Assembly (NCBI GenBank): GCA_946479905.1
Contig: CAMLIA010000033.1
Location: forward strand, 1 to 26,895
Reading direction: 5' to 3'
From: an uncultured Frankiales bacterium
Lineage (GTDB): Bacteria; Actinomycetota; Actinomycetes; Mycobacteriales; SCTD01
Length of the DNA stretch: 26,895 nt
Both the position numbers and the translations under genes were made by a program. The notes beneath the pieces are model-generated. The model had not been told where the DNA came from and made no database searches. It saw only the letters and a list, made by a program, of their open reading frames with translations. This document shows, in pieces, positions 7,991-14,980 of the stretch (position 1 is the stretch's first letter; each line of letters opens with the position of its first letter).

Positions 7991-8967
7991 CCCTGCGAAC
8001 GGTCGAGCCTCTCGACGAGGCCCGCAGCGCGTGCTGGGCGACCGCGACGCCGACGGCCTCGCTCGTCGTCGCCACGCACGGCCGTGCGGGCTGGCTCGGC
8101 GAGCTGCTCGCGCTGCTCGACGAGGAGACAGGCCCCGCTGAGGTCCTCGTCGCCGACGACGGCTCGCGCGACGGCACCTGGCTGCTGCTCCTCGACTGGG
8201 CCCGGCGGACCCGGATCCCTGCGCAGGTCCTGAGGCTCCCGCCCTCCGGGGGGCCGTCGGTCCCGCGCAACTGCGCGGCCGCCCGTGCCCGGGGGGAGGT
8301 CCTGGTCCTCACCGACGACGACTGCCTGCCGGAGCCGGGCTGGCTGTCCCGGATGGCCGCGGCCGGGCGGACCGCCCTGGTGCAGGGACGGACCCTCCCC
8401 CTCGGGGAGCGGACCGGCCCGTGGGACCGCACGATCCGGGTCGAGCGGCTCTCCGGTCTGTGGGAGACCTGCAACCTGGCGATGCCGCGCGCCGCCTTCC
8501 TGGCGGCCGGTGGGTTCCCGGTGCGGGACCTGCTCGGGGCCGGGGGCCGCGGCTTCGGAGAGGACGTGCTGCTCGGCGCCGCGGTGGCGCGCCTGCTGCC
8601 TCCGGTGTTCGACCCGGACGCGGTGGTGCGACACCGCTGGGTGCCGTCGGACTACGCCGCCCACCTCCGCTCCCGATGGCGCCTGGTGGGGTTCCCGGCG
8701 CTGCTCCGCGAGGTGCCCGAGCTCCGAGATGCCTTGTGGCGCAGGCGGTTCCTGACTCCGCGCTCCGCTGCGGTGGACCTCGCCGCGCTCAGCCTCCTCG
8801 CGCGCCGCACGTGGGGAGCAGCGCCCTGGGTCGTCGGGGCCTGGCAGGACGCGCGGGCTCTGCCGGGCCCGGTCGGCAAGCGCCTCGCCCAGGTCCTCGT
8901 GGCCGACGCCGTCAGCGCAGCGGCGCTGGTGACGGGCTCGGCACGGGCCCGCACGCTGCTGCTCTAG
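7987..8967 (+). CDS. Glycosyltransferase family 2 (paralogue of 3485-4417)
   Basis: 326 residues. An unusual 22-residue N-terminal extension precedes the GT2 core ASLVVATHGRAGWL. VADDGSRDG (55-63) and LTDDDC (108-113) carry the donor/metal residues, and GFGEDVLLG (189-197) the presumed catalytic acid/base. LWETCNLAMPRAAFLAAGGF matches the acceptor loop. The C-terminal 110 residues are Ala/Leu/Arg-rich and end GSARARTLLL, like GSVRHRRLLL in the 3485 gene, indicating common ancestry over the full length. Start GTG 7987 overlaps the previous TGA. The terminal TAG overlaps the convergent methyltransferase through CTAG. Confidence 0.86.
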   Translation: MTLRTVEPLDEARSACWATATPTASLVVATHGRAGWLGELLALLDEETGPAEVLVADDGSRDGTWLLLLDWARRTRIPAQVLRLPPSGGPSVPRNCAAARARGEVLVLTDDDCLPEPGWLSRMAAAGRTALVQGRTLPLGERTGPWDRTIRVERLSGLWETCNLAMPRAAFLAAGGFPVRDLLGAGGRGFGEDVLLGAAVARLLPPVFDPDAVVRHRWVPSDYAAHLRSRWRLVGFPALLREVPELRDALWRRRFLTPRSAAVDLAALSLLARRTWGAAPWVVGAWQDARALPGPVGKRLAQVLVADAVSAAALVTGSARARTLLL

Positions 8968-9692
8968 ATCTCGCCGGCCGTGGCGCGGGTGGCCCACGCC
9001 CAGGTGAAGAGCTGGCCGGGGTCGCGCAGTCCGACGCGGGTCAGGCCCGCCGCCTCGAGTGCGGAGTCGATGACGGACAGGGGGACCCGCGAGCCCAGGA
9101 ACTGCGGCCGGTCCCGGTCGTACCGGTCGCCGAAGCCGAGCCGCTGCACCAGGGCCATCAGCCCTCGGCGCAGCCGCCAGCGCCGGCTCCCGGGGGTGTT
9201 GTTCCACTGGAACGCGAAGACACCTCCGTCGGCCAGCACCCGGCCGGCCTCCGAGATGTAGGCGGTGATCACGTCGATGTCCGGGATGTGCTGGAACACG
9301 GTGAAGGTGACGACCAGGTCGGCGCTGCGGTCGGCGAGGCCGGGCAGGTCGGCGCCGTCGGTGTGCCGCAGCTCGACGGCGGCGTCCCCGACGAGCTCCT
9401 TCGCCTGCTGCAGCATCTCCTGCGAGATGTCGTAGCCGATGACCGTCTCGAAGCGCTCGCTGAGCGCGAGGCAGATCCGCCCCAGCCCGCAGCCGATCTC
9501 GACGGCCAGCCGGTGGTGCTGCGGCTGCGCAGGGGCGTCGTCGAGCGCCAGTCCGACGACGACGCGGCCGGTCTCGAGGAAGCGCTCCATGTCCGGGGCG
9601 TGGTAGTCGAGGCTGGTGTCGACGTAGAACGCGGCGTTCAGCCGGGCCCGCTCCTCCCAGTACGCGCGCTGGGCCGAGGTGCGGGGTGTCAC
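8964..9692 (-). CDS. SAM-dependent methyltransferase (class I)
   Basis: 242 residues. Motif I is AVEIGCGLGRICLAL (63-77). The ribose-binding acidic residue is in IGYDIS (85-90), and motif IV is DLVVTFTVFQHIPD. The N-terminal YWEERARLNAAFYVDT is typical of small methyltransferases in O-antigen and exopolysaccharide loci. RVLADGGVFAFQWNNTPG marks the post-motif region. The target is unknown; a sugar or lipid-linked glycan is expected from context. It is a monocistronic unit with a GTG start seven bases after TACCAT. Its stop is interleaved with the GT2 stop. Confidence 0.84.
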   Translation of the reverse strand: MTPRTSAQRAYWEERARLNAAFYVDTSLDYHAPDMERFLETGRVVVGLALDDAPAQPQHHRLAVEIGCGLGRICLALSERFETVIGYDISQEMLQQAKELVGDAAVELRHTDGADLPGLADRSADLVVTFTVFQHIPDIDVITAYISEAGRVLADGGVFAFQWNNTPGSRRWRLRRGLMALVQRLGFGDRYDRDRPQFLGSRVPLSVIDSALEAAGLTRVGLRDPGQLFTWAWATRATAGEI

Positions 9693-9699
9693 GCCGACG

Positions 9700-9705
9700 A
9701 TGGTA
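9700..9705 (-). promoter_or_regulatory. -10 box TACCAT, leaderless start of the 8964-9692 gene
   Basis: The minus-strand TACCAT is followed by seven bases and GTG at 9692. The gap to the divergent gene is 40 bases. Confidence 0.5.
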
Positions 9706-9720
9706 GGCGCCGCTGCCTCC

Positions 9721-9726
9721 TAGGCT
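9721..9726 (+). promoter_or_regulatory. -10 box TAGGCT, leaderless start of the 9733 gene
   Basis: TAGGCT is followed by six bases and GTG at 9733. Its centre is 21 bases from the opposing TACCAT box. Confidence 0.55.
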
Positions 9727-9732
9727 GACGCG

Positions 9733-10788
9733 GTGCGGATCGCGCTCGTCCACCCCTACAGCTGGCCGGCCGTCCGGCGAGGCGGTGAGCGCTATGCCCA
9801 TGACCTCCAGCGCTGGCTGACCGATCGCGGCCACGAGGTCACCCTCGTCACCGGCCCCGGGCCGTGCACGGAGGGCCGCGTGGTGCGGCTCCCGGTGAGG
9901 GAGCCGGCCCTGGACACCTTCGGGTTGAGCGCCTTCCCCCATCTGGCGAGGAACCGCTACGACGTCGTGCACGCGCTCGTGCCCAGCGCTGCCCTCGCCG
10001 CGACGGTCGCGCTGCAGCCGACGGCGTACTCCGTCCTGGGCCATCCGGGGCCGGCGAACCCGCCGCACCCGTGGTGGCGCCGGCAGCTCCTCGTCCGCGC
10101 GCTGCGGTCGGTGCACGCACCGCTGGCGCTGTCCTCGTCCGCTGCTGCTGCCGCCGCCGACCTGGCGGGGCGGCGACCGGCAGTGCTGGCGCCGGGTGTC
10201 TTCACCGGGGAGTTCCCGCCTCGCGCGGCCGCCCCCGCCGGGCCGCCGAGCCTGCTGTTCAACGGGTTCGCCACGGATCCCCGCAAGCGCCTTCGGCTGC
10301 TGCTCGAGGCCCTGCCCCTCGTGCTCGCCGAGCACCCCGACCTGCGGCTGCGGCTCGGTGGCGGTGGGGACCCCCAGGCCGCCCTGGACGCTCTCGACCC
10401 GGGGGTGCGGCGGGTCGTCGAGCCGGTCGTCGACGACCTGGGTGCCGGCTCGCTGGCGGAGGTCCCGGGGCGCTACCGCGACGCGACGGTCTCCGTCCTC
10501 CCGAGCGTCGACGAGGCGTTCGGGCTGGTCCGGGTGGAGTCGCTCGCGTCGGGCACGCCGGTGGTGTGCAGCCGGTCCGGAGGGATGCCGGAGGTCGTCG
10601 ACGACCCGCGGGTCGGTCGGGTCGTCGAGCCGGAGGAGACGGCGGCGCTGGCGACCGGGATCCTCGAGGCTCTCGTGCTCGCGGACCAGGAGGGGACCTC
10701 GCAGCGCTGCGCGGTCCACGCGCAGCGCTGGGACTGGGACGTCGTCGGTCCCCTGCACGAGCTGGCCTACGCCCGGGCCCGCGGATGA
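9733..10788 (+). CDS. Glycosyltransferase family 4
   Basis: 351 residues. The N-terminal GT-B half opens RIALVHPYSWPAVRRGGERY, with the Gly-Gly-Glu loop typical of GT4 enzymes. The C-terminal half shows LLFNGFATDPRKRLRLLLEAL and the EX7E motif EAFGLVRVE (E261, E269), followed by SGTPVVCSRSGGMPEVV for donor binding. It is a retaining transferase by family. A low-complexity SSSAAAAAADLAGRR segment lies between the domains. The GTG start has a leaderless-type -10. The stop overlaps the following GT2 start as ATGA, so the pair is one operon. Confidence 0.88.
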   Translation: MRIALVHPYSWPAVRRGGERYAHDLQRWLTDRGHEVTLVTGPGPCTEGRVVRLPVREPALDTFGLSAFPHLARNRYDVVHALVPSAALAATVALQPTAYSVLGHPGPANPPHPWWRRQLLVRALRSVHAPLALSSSAAAAAADLAGRRPAVLAPGVFTGEFPPRAAAPAGPPSLLFNGFATDPRKRLRLLLEALPLVLAEHPDLRLRLGGGGDPQAALDALDPGVRRVVEPVVDDLGAGSLAEVPGRYRDATVSVLPSVDEAFGLVRVESLASGTPVVCSRSGGMPEVVDDPRVGRVVEPEETAALATGILEALVLADQEGTSQRCAVHAQRWDWDVVGPLHELAYARARG

Positions 10789-11699
10789 CGCCCGAGCTGT
10801 CCGTCGTGGTGCCGACCTTCCAGCGGGCTGCGCTGCTGGACCGCTGCCTGGCGGCGTTGACCGCCGCCGCCGCGGGCCGGCCCGTCGAGGTCGTCGTCGT
10901 GGACGACGGCTCCTCGGACGCGACGCCGCAGGTCGTGGCGGCGTACGGCGGACGGCTCCCGCTGACGGGGCTGCGGCAACCTGCCAACGCCGGTCCGGCG
11001 GCGGCCCGCAACCGCGGCCTGCAGGCCTGCGCCGGCGGGCTGGTGCTCTTCGTCGACGACGACGTCGTCGTGACCCCGGACCTGCTGAGCACCCACCTGC
11101 GGCTGCACCGGGAGGCTGCGGACCCTCGGCTCAGCGTCCTCGGCAGGGTGGACTGGCACCCCGACCTGAAGGTGACGCCCTTCATGCACTGGCTCGACCG
11201 CTCGGGCCTGCAGTTCGCCTACGACACCTGGCTGCGACCGGGTCCGGTCGACCCGCCGTTCGCTGCCTTCTACACCGCCAACATCTCGCTGTCGCGCGCC
11301 CGGCTGGAGGAGGTGGGCGGCTTCGACGAGCGGTTCCCCTTTCCGGCGTACGAGGACATGGAGCTGGCCCACCGGCTCACCGCACGCGGCCTGCGGATGG
11401 AGTACCACCCCGAGGCGCTGGCCTACCACGCGCGCGCCATCGACCTGGCGACCTTCCGGCGCCGGATGGCGATGGTGGCCACCTCCGCGGCGCTGCTGCG
11501 CGACGCGGCTCCCGAGTTCCCGCTCGACGACGAGGACCTGAGGCGGCACGCCCGCCGCCGCCGCGAGCGGTGGCGGCTCGCTGCCCGGGCCACCCTCACC
11601 CGCCGTCAGCAGGCGTGGGACGCGCACTACTGGGCGCAGGTCGCCCAGGCCTACGTCGCAGCGACCGTCGCAGCGACGGTCTCAGCGGGGAACGCGTAG
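10785..11699 (+). CDS. Glycosyltransferase family 2
   Basis: 304 residues. Core motifs are LSVVVPTFQRAAL (5-17), VVDDGSSD (38-45), FVDDDV (89-94), the acceptor loop YTANISLSRARLEEVGGFDERF, and AYEDMELAHR with the acidic pair at 190-191. The C-terminal region is Arg-rich (HARRRRERWRLAARATLTRR) and may contact membrane lipids. It is coupled to the GT4 before it. Its 3' end codes VAATVAAT from an 11-base direct repeat that also forms a palindrome, and it overlaps the convergent methyltransferase gene by 18 bases. Confidence 0.87.
   Translation: MTPELSVVVPTFQRAALLDRCLAALTAAAAGRPVEVVVVDDGSSDATPQVVAAYGGRLPLTGLRQPANAGPAAARNRGLQACAGGLVLFVDDDVVVTPDLLSTHLRLHREAADPRLSVLGRVDWHPDLKVTPFMHWLDRSGLQFAYDTWLRPGPVDPPFAAFYTANISLSRARLEEVGGFDERFPFPAYEDMELAHRLTARGLRMEYHPEALAYHARAIDLATFRRRMAMVATSAALLRDAAPEFPLDDEDLRRHARRRRERWRLAARATLTRRQQAWDAHYWAQVAQAYVAATVAATVSAGNA
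11663..11681. terminator. Possible hairpin terminator at convergent gene ends
   Basis: A near-perfect palindrome has 9-base arms GACCGTCGC and GCGACGGTC around one central A. It lies directly beyond the stop codon of the minus-strand methyltransferase (11682) and inside the last codons of the plus-strand GT2. It could stop or stall transcription of the 14900-to-11682 operon. There is no U-run, which is common for actinobacterial hairpin terminators. The symmetry partly follows from the direct repeat GTCGCAGCGAC at 11655 and 11667. Confidence 0.35.
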
Positions 11700-12416
11700 C
11701 ACCAGCTCGACGTGCATGCCGTGCCAGGCCGCGCGGCCGCTGCTCGCCGCCAGCCGCGGGAGCGCCCACCGCACCACCCGCTGACCTGCCCGCGTCGACG
11801 CGAGCCGGTCGGTCGCGGCGAACCGCCCGGTCAGCGCCTGCCCGTAGTCGAGGCCCCGGACGCTGACGAGCTCGAGGTGCGGGCGGGCGGCCGCCCAGAG
11901 GCGCCGGCCGGTCATGAACGCCTCGTAACCGCCGTGGTGGGCACCCCATGGGTTCCAGTCGTGCCGACCGCTCCGACGATCGGCCAGCAGCTTGTGCAGT
12001 CCCGCGAGGTTCGCGTAGTTGGGCGTCGTGACGTAGGCGGTGCCGGCAGGGCGCAGCACCCGTGCGATCTCGGCGAAGACTGCCGCAGGGTCCGCGACGT
12101 GCTCGAGCACCTCGGTGCACACGGCGACGTCGACGCTGCGGTCGGCGAAGGGGAGGTGCGCGCCGTCCGCGACCACGACAGGACCTCGCTGTCGAGCGAG
12201 AAGCGCTGCGCTGTAGGCGATCTCGCAGCCGACTGCCTGACCGTGACGTGCGAGGAGCGGCAGGTTGCCGCCGACCCCGCTGCCCACGTCCAGCAGCACC
12301 CCGGTCGCGCCCGACCTCGCGAGGAAGCGCTCGAGCCCGTCGCGCACCTCGGCCGGGGCGGTCTGCGAGTCCTGGTCGGTGCGGTCCGCGTAGTGCGCCG
12401 CGATGGGCTCTGTCAC
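11682..12416 (-). CDS. SAM-dependent methyltransferase (class I)
   Basis: 244 residues. Motif I is LLDVGSGVGGNLPLL (41-55), motif IV is VDVAVCTEVLEHVADP (95-110), and the next strand is VLRPAGTAYVTTPNYANL. The TEVLEHV and TTPN features are typical of small-molecule and sugar methyltransferases of the UbiE/Coq type. It is the last gene of a four-gene operon; GTG 12416 overlaps the acyltransferase stop as GTGA. C-terminal GYEAFMTGRRLW is a substrate-lid feature. It probably modifies the same glycan as its three operon partners (inference). Confidence 0.85.
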   Translation of the reverse strand: MTEPIAAHYADRTDQDSQTAPAEVRDGLERFLARSGATGVLLDVGSGVGGNLPLLARHGQAVGCEIAYSAALLARQRGPVVVADGAHLPFADRSVDVAVCTEVLEHVADPAAVFAEIARVLRPAGTAYVTTPNYANLAGLHKLLADRRSGRHDWNPWGAHHGGYEAFMTGRRLWAAARPHLELVSVRGLDYGQALTGRFAATDRLASTRAGQRVVRWALPRLAASSGRAAWHGMHVELVLRVPR

Positions 12417-13012
12417 GTCCCGGTCGCCCCTGGACCGAACTCCTCGATGACCCGCGCCGGCGCACCGACGGCAAGGGTGTACGGCGGGATGTCGCGCGTG
12501 ACGACAGAACCCGCCCCGATCACGGCGCCCTCGCCGATGGACGCGAGGATCGTCACCTTGGACAGCACCATGGCCTTGGCGCCGATCGTGATCGGGCGGA
12601 AGTCGTAGCCCTGCTCGAGCGGGGACCGGGTGGGGTCCCGGTACCGGTGGTTGCCGTCGACGATCATCAACGACTGCCCGAACGACGCTCCTGAACCGAT
12701 CGTCAGCGAGGTCGAGACCTGGATCAGCGAGTGCGACGTGAAGACGCAGTTGTCGCCGATGTCGACCACGCCGCCGGGACCGACCTCGCACACGAAGCCG
12801 CGCCGGAAGTCGCACGCCGGGCCGGTGCGGAAGGTCGCCGGTTCGGGGATCCACAGCGAGAACCCCGGACCGAGCCGCACGGGCAGCGCGATGTCGATGT
12901 CGGCGTGCGGGTGCCACGCGATCGCCGCCCGGCGGCGCACGCGGGTCGCGAGCCGGGGCCCGTGCAGGTACCGCAGCCGCCAGGCCCGGCTCGCGCCGGC
13001 GCGGGTGCTCAC
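12413..13012 (-). CDS. Left-handed beta-helix (hexapeptide) acyltransferase
   Basis: 199 residues, the usual size for WcaF/WbbJ-type O-acetyltransferases. Hexapeptide-repeat turns are seen from about residue 75: VDIGDNCVFTSHS, LTIGSGASFGQS, ITIGAKAMVLSKV, ASIGEGAVIGAGS, followed by the closing SVVTRDIPPYTLAVGAPARVI typical of this family. The conserved histidine region is IVDGNHRYRD. It would transfer an acetyl group from acetyl-CoA to a sugar hydroxyl of the glycan. GTG 13012 overlaps the previous stop as GTGA; the preceding frame is occupied by the TylF-type gene, so an earlier start is unlikely. Confidence 0.88.
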   Translation of the reverse strand: MSTRAGASRAWRLRYLHGPRLATRVRRRAAIAWHPHADIDIALPVRLGPGFSLWIPEPATFRTGPACDFRRGFVCEVGPGGVVDIGDNCVFTSHSLIQVSTSLTIGSGASFGQSLMIVDGNHRYRDPTRSPLEQGYDFRPITIGAKAMVLSKVTILASIGEGAVIGAGSVVTRDIPPYTLAVGAPARVIEEFGPGATGT

Positions 13013-13779
13013 CAGGTCCCCGGCACGATCGCGAGGCGGGCGGTGTAGTCGATGCGCTGCAGCAGCAACGGACGAGGCAGCGTCGCCATCCACTCGTCGA
13101 CCGCCTCCTGGCTGCCGCGCCAGTGCCCGTAGTCGTCGACGAGCAGCACCCCGCCGGGCGACAGCCGGGGGGCGAGGTGCTCGAGCTCGTGCCGGGTGGA
13201 GGTGTAGTAGTCGGTGTCGAGGCGGAGCAGCGCGAGCCGGTCGGCGGCGTGGTCCGGGACCGTGTCCTCGACCAGCCCCTGCACGAAGTGCAGGCGCTGC
13301 TCCGGGTAGCCGGTGCCGAGGAGGAGCTCGCGGACGCGCTCGAACGGCAGGTACTCGTAGGCCGGGTCGACGATCGTCGGGTCCAGGGCCAGCGCCGCGT
13401 GCATGCTCAGGGCGCTCACGCCGTGCAGGTCGACGTCCCTGTCCGTCGGTGCGGGCATGGCGGTGAAGGTGTCGTAGAGCCAGACGTCCCGGTCCGTCAC
13501 GCCCAGCTCGAGCAGCGTGCGCAGCATCGCCAGGGCCGAGCCGCCTCGCCAGACGCCGCACTCCGCAAGTGCTCCTGGCACCTCGGCACGGACGACGTAG
13601 CGGACCGCGTCCACGAGCGCCGTGATGCGCTCCGGGCCGGTGAGGGTGTAGGGCTGCACGGCCGCGATGGTGGCCTGCAGCTGGGCGTCGACCTCCGACG
13701 TCAACCCGTGGCTCGGGGGCGTCTTCGACCAGCCACGTGCGTGGAGCCGCTGCCTGAGCAGGCGTCGCAGTGCGCTCAC
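13009..13779 (-). CDS. TylF/MycF/NovP-type O-methyltransferase
   Basis: 256 residues. Motif I is LAECGVWRGGSALAML (71-86). The divalent-metal region is LLRLDTDYYTSTRHELE (184-200), with D188 and D190, and the second metal segment is GGVLLVDDYGHWRGSQ (209-223), with D215 and D216. WLYDTFTAMPAPTDRD is also characteristic. Characterised members (MycF, TylF, NovP) are Mg-dependent O-methyltransferases acting on deoxysugars of glycosylated natural products. In this operon the target is more likely a sugar of the polysaccharide or its lipid-linked form. GTG 13779 overlaps the previous stop as GTGA. Confidence 0.88.
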   Translation of the reverse strand: MSALRRLLRQRLHARGWSKTPPSHGLTSEVDAQLQATIAAVQPYTLTGPERITALVDAVRYVVRAEVPGALAECGVWRGGSALAMLRTLLELGVTDRDVWLYDTFTAMPAPTDRDVDLHGVSALSMHAALALDPTIVDPAYEYLPFERVRELLLGTGYPEQRLHFVQGLVEDTVPDHAADRLALLRLDTDYYTSTRHELEHLAPRLSPGGVLLVDDYGHWRGSQEAVDEWMATLPRPLLLQRIDYTARLAIVPGTW

Positions 13780-14900
13780 GCCGCCTCGACCGAGAACGGG
13801 CCGGGCCAGATGCCCGGCGGTGGCGGCGCGAGGGCCACGTCCCGGCGCCTGGCCACCATGAGGACGTGGCAGCCGAGCCGCCGCACCAGCGGCGTCGCCT
13901 GGCACACGGCCTCGAGGAGGTCGACGGCCCGTCGCCCGAGGTCTCCTCTGGCCTCCAGCCAGCGGGCGGTGGCGCTCTGCGGGGGCGGGAACTCGAAGGT
14001 CCGCGCGAGGGTCGTCTCCATGCCGGCGGCCCAGAGCATCCGGGACGTCTCCGCCTGCTTGTGCCAGGTGTGCGGCAGGTAGACGTCCGGAGCGTCCGGA
14101 GGGAGCAGGTCGCGTCCGACCGGCCACGGCCACACCCAGGGCCGGTGGGAGATCAGCCGGTCGTGCCGGAAGCCGAGGGCCTTCTCGAGCCAGGACAGCG
14201 GGTCCGACAGCGGGAAGCGGAGCGGCATCTCCGACGCGTTGTTGGTGGTCAGGACGAGGTGGCCCCCGGGGCGGAGCACCCGCGCCACCTCCCAGACGGC
14301 CAGCTCGGGACGCATCAGGTGCTCGATCACCTCGCTCCACACGACCACGTCGAAGGTCGCGTCCGAGAAGGGCAGGTGCTCCGCGTCGCCGCGCACGAAG
14401 CCGGCCTGCAGCCGGCCGCTGTCCGCCCGCCTGCGCGCTGCCGCCGAGGTGATGTGGTGGTCGCCGTAGTCGAGTCCGGTGTAGCGCACCGGCAGGTCGG
14501 TGAGCCGGTCGGCGACGAGCGCCGCCCCGCACCCGAGGTCGAGCACCCGGGCGGGCCGGCCGGCGACCCGCTCCCGGACGGCCGCGGCCACCAGGTCGTA
14601 CCGCATCTGGTGCCGGTGGCCGTGGTACTCGCCCCAGAGGTCCAGCTCCTCCTCGACCGTCGGCACGCACTCGTTGTAGTGCCGGCTGTACGCCTCGGGC
14701 GTGGCCGTGCGCATCAGGTCCCACTCCTCGCGGGTGCGGGCGAGGCCGCGCCGGCGGTAGCGGGAGTAGGTGACGCCCCAGAGCCCCGCGAGGGCGGCCG
14801 TGGCCACCCGCCGCTGCGAGCGGCTCGCTCCTGGTCGCGCCACGGCTGCGGAGAGGGCAACGGGCGCGGCGACCCGCACCACCCGGCCGAGAGCAACCAT
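13776..14900 (-). CDS. SAM-dependent methyltransferase with N-terminal extension
   Basis: 374 residues, about 100 longer than a minimal class I methyltransferase. Motif I is VLDLGCGAALVADRL (119-133), the ribose acid is in TGLDYGD (141-147), and motif IV is FDVVVWSEVIEHLMRPE. The first 60 residues are hydrophobic then basic (VAAPVALSAAV near 10-20, ATAALAGLWGVTYSRYRRRG at 34-52) and may anchor it to the membrane. ELDLWGEYHGHRHQMRY before motif I and TTNNASEMPLRFPLSDPLSWLEKALGF after it suggest a sugar- or polyprenyl-linked substrate. It is the first gene of the 14900-to-11682 operon; ATG 14900 has TATGCT six bases upstream. Confidence 0.85.
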   Translation of the reverse strand: MVALGRVVRVAAPVALSAAVARPGASRSQRRVATAALAGLWGVTYSRYRRRGLARTREEWDLMRTATPEAYSRHYNECVPTVEEELDLWGEYHGHRHQMRYDLVAAAVRERVAGRPARVLDLGCGAALVADRLTDLPVRYTGLDYGDHHITSAAARRRADSGRLQAGFVRGDAEHLPFSDATFDVVVWSEVIEHLMRPELAVWEVARVLRPGGHLVLTTNNASEMPLRFPLSDPLSWLEKALGFRHDRLISHRPWVWPWPVGRDLLPPDAPDVYLPHTWHKQAETSRMLWAAGMETTLARTFEFPPPQSATARWLEARGDLGRRAVDLLEAVCQATPLVRRLGCHVLMVARRRDVALAPPPPGIWPGPFSVEAA

Positions 14901-14906
14901 CGCTGC

Positions 14907-14912
14907 AGCATA
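14907..14912 (-). promoter_or_regulatory. -10 box TATGCT, leaderless start of the methyltransferase/acyltransferase operon
   Basis: The minus-strand TATGCT is followed by six bases and ATG at 14900. It is the best match to the -10 consensus in the window. The presumed -35 region falls in the decamer repeats just upstream. Confidence 0.6.
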
Positions 14913-14920
14913 GGCAGCGC

Positions 14921-14980
14921 CGGTCTCAGGCGAGCTCAGGTGAGGTCAGGTGGGGTCAGGTGAGGTCAGGTGAGGTCAGG
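14921..14980. repeat. Tandem 10-base repeat, about six units
   Basis: Six consecutive 10-base units read cggtctcagg, cgagctcagg, tgaggtcagg, tggggtcagg, tgaggtcagg, tgaggtcagg on the plus strand. The consensus is TGAGGTCAGG. The array fills most of the 75-base gap between the sulfotransferase stop (14976, inside the last unit) and the TATGCT promoter of the next operon. A period of 10 matches about one DNA turn. It may be a slippage product or a phased binding array. Confidence 0.85.

Noticed and set aside
7924..10758. A very long open reading frame on the minus strand, and many other long antisense frames
   Set aside because: Such frames are a by-product of high GC with third-position bias. 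Their translations are Arg/Pro/Gly-rich without family motifs, and they lie opposite genes with clear catalytic motifs.
14921..14980. CRISPR array
   Set aside because: The units are 10 bases long, directly abutting, without spacers and with no cas genes.
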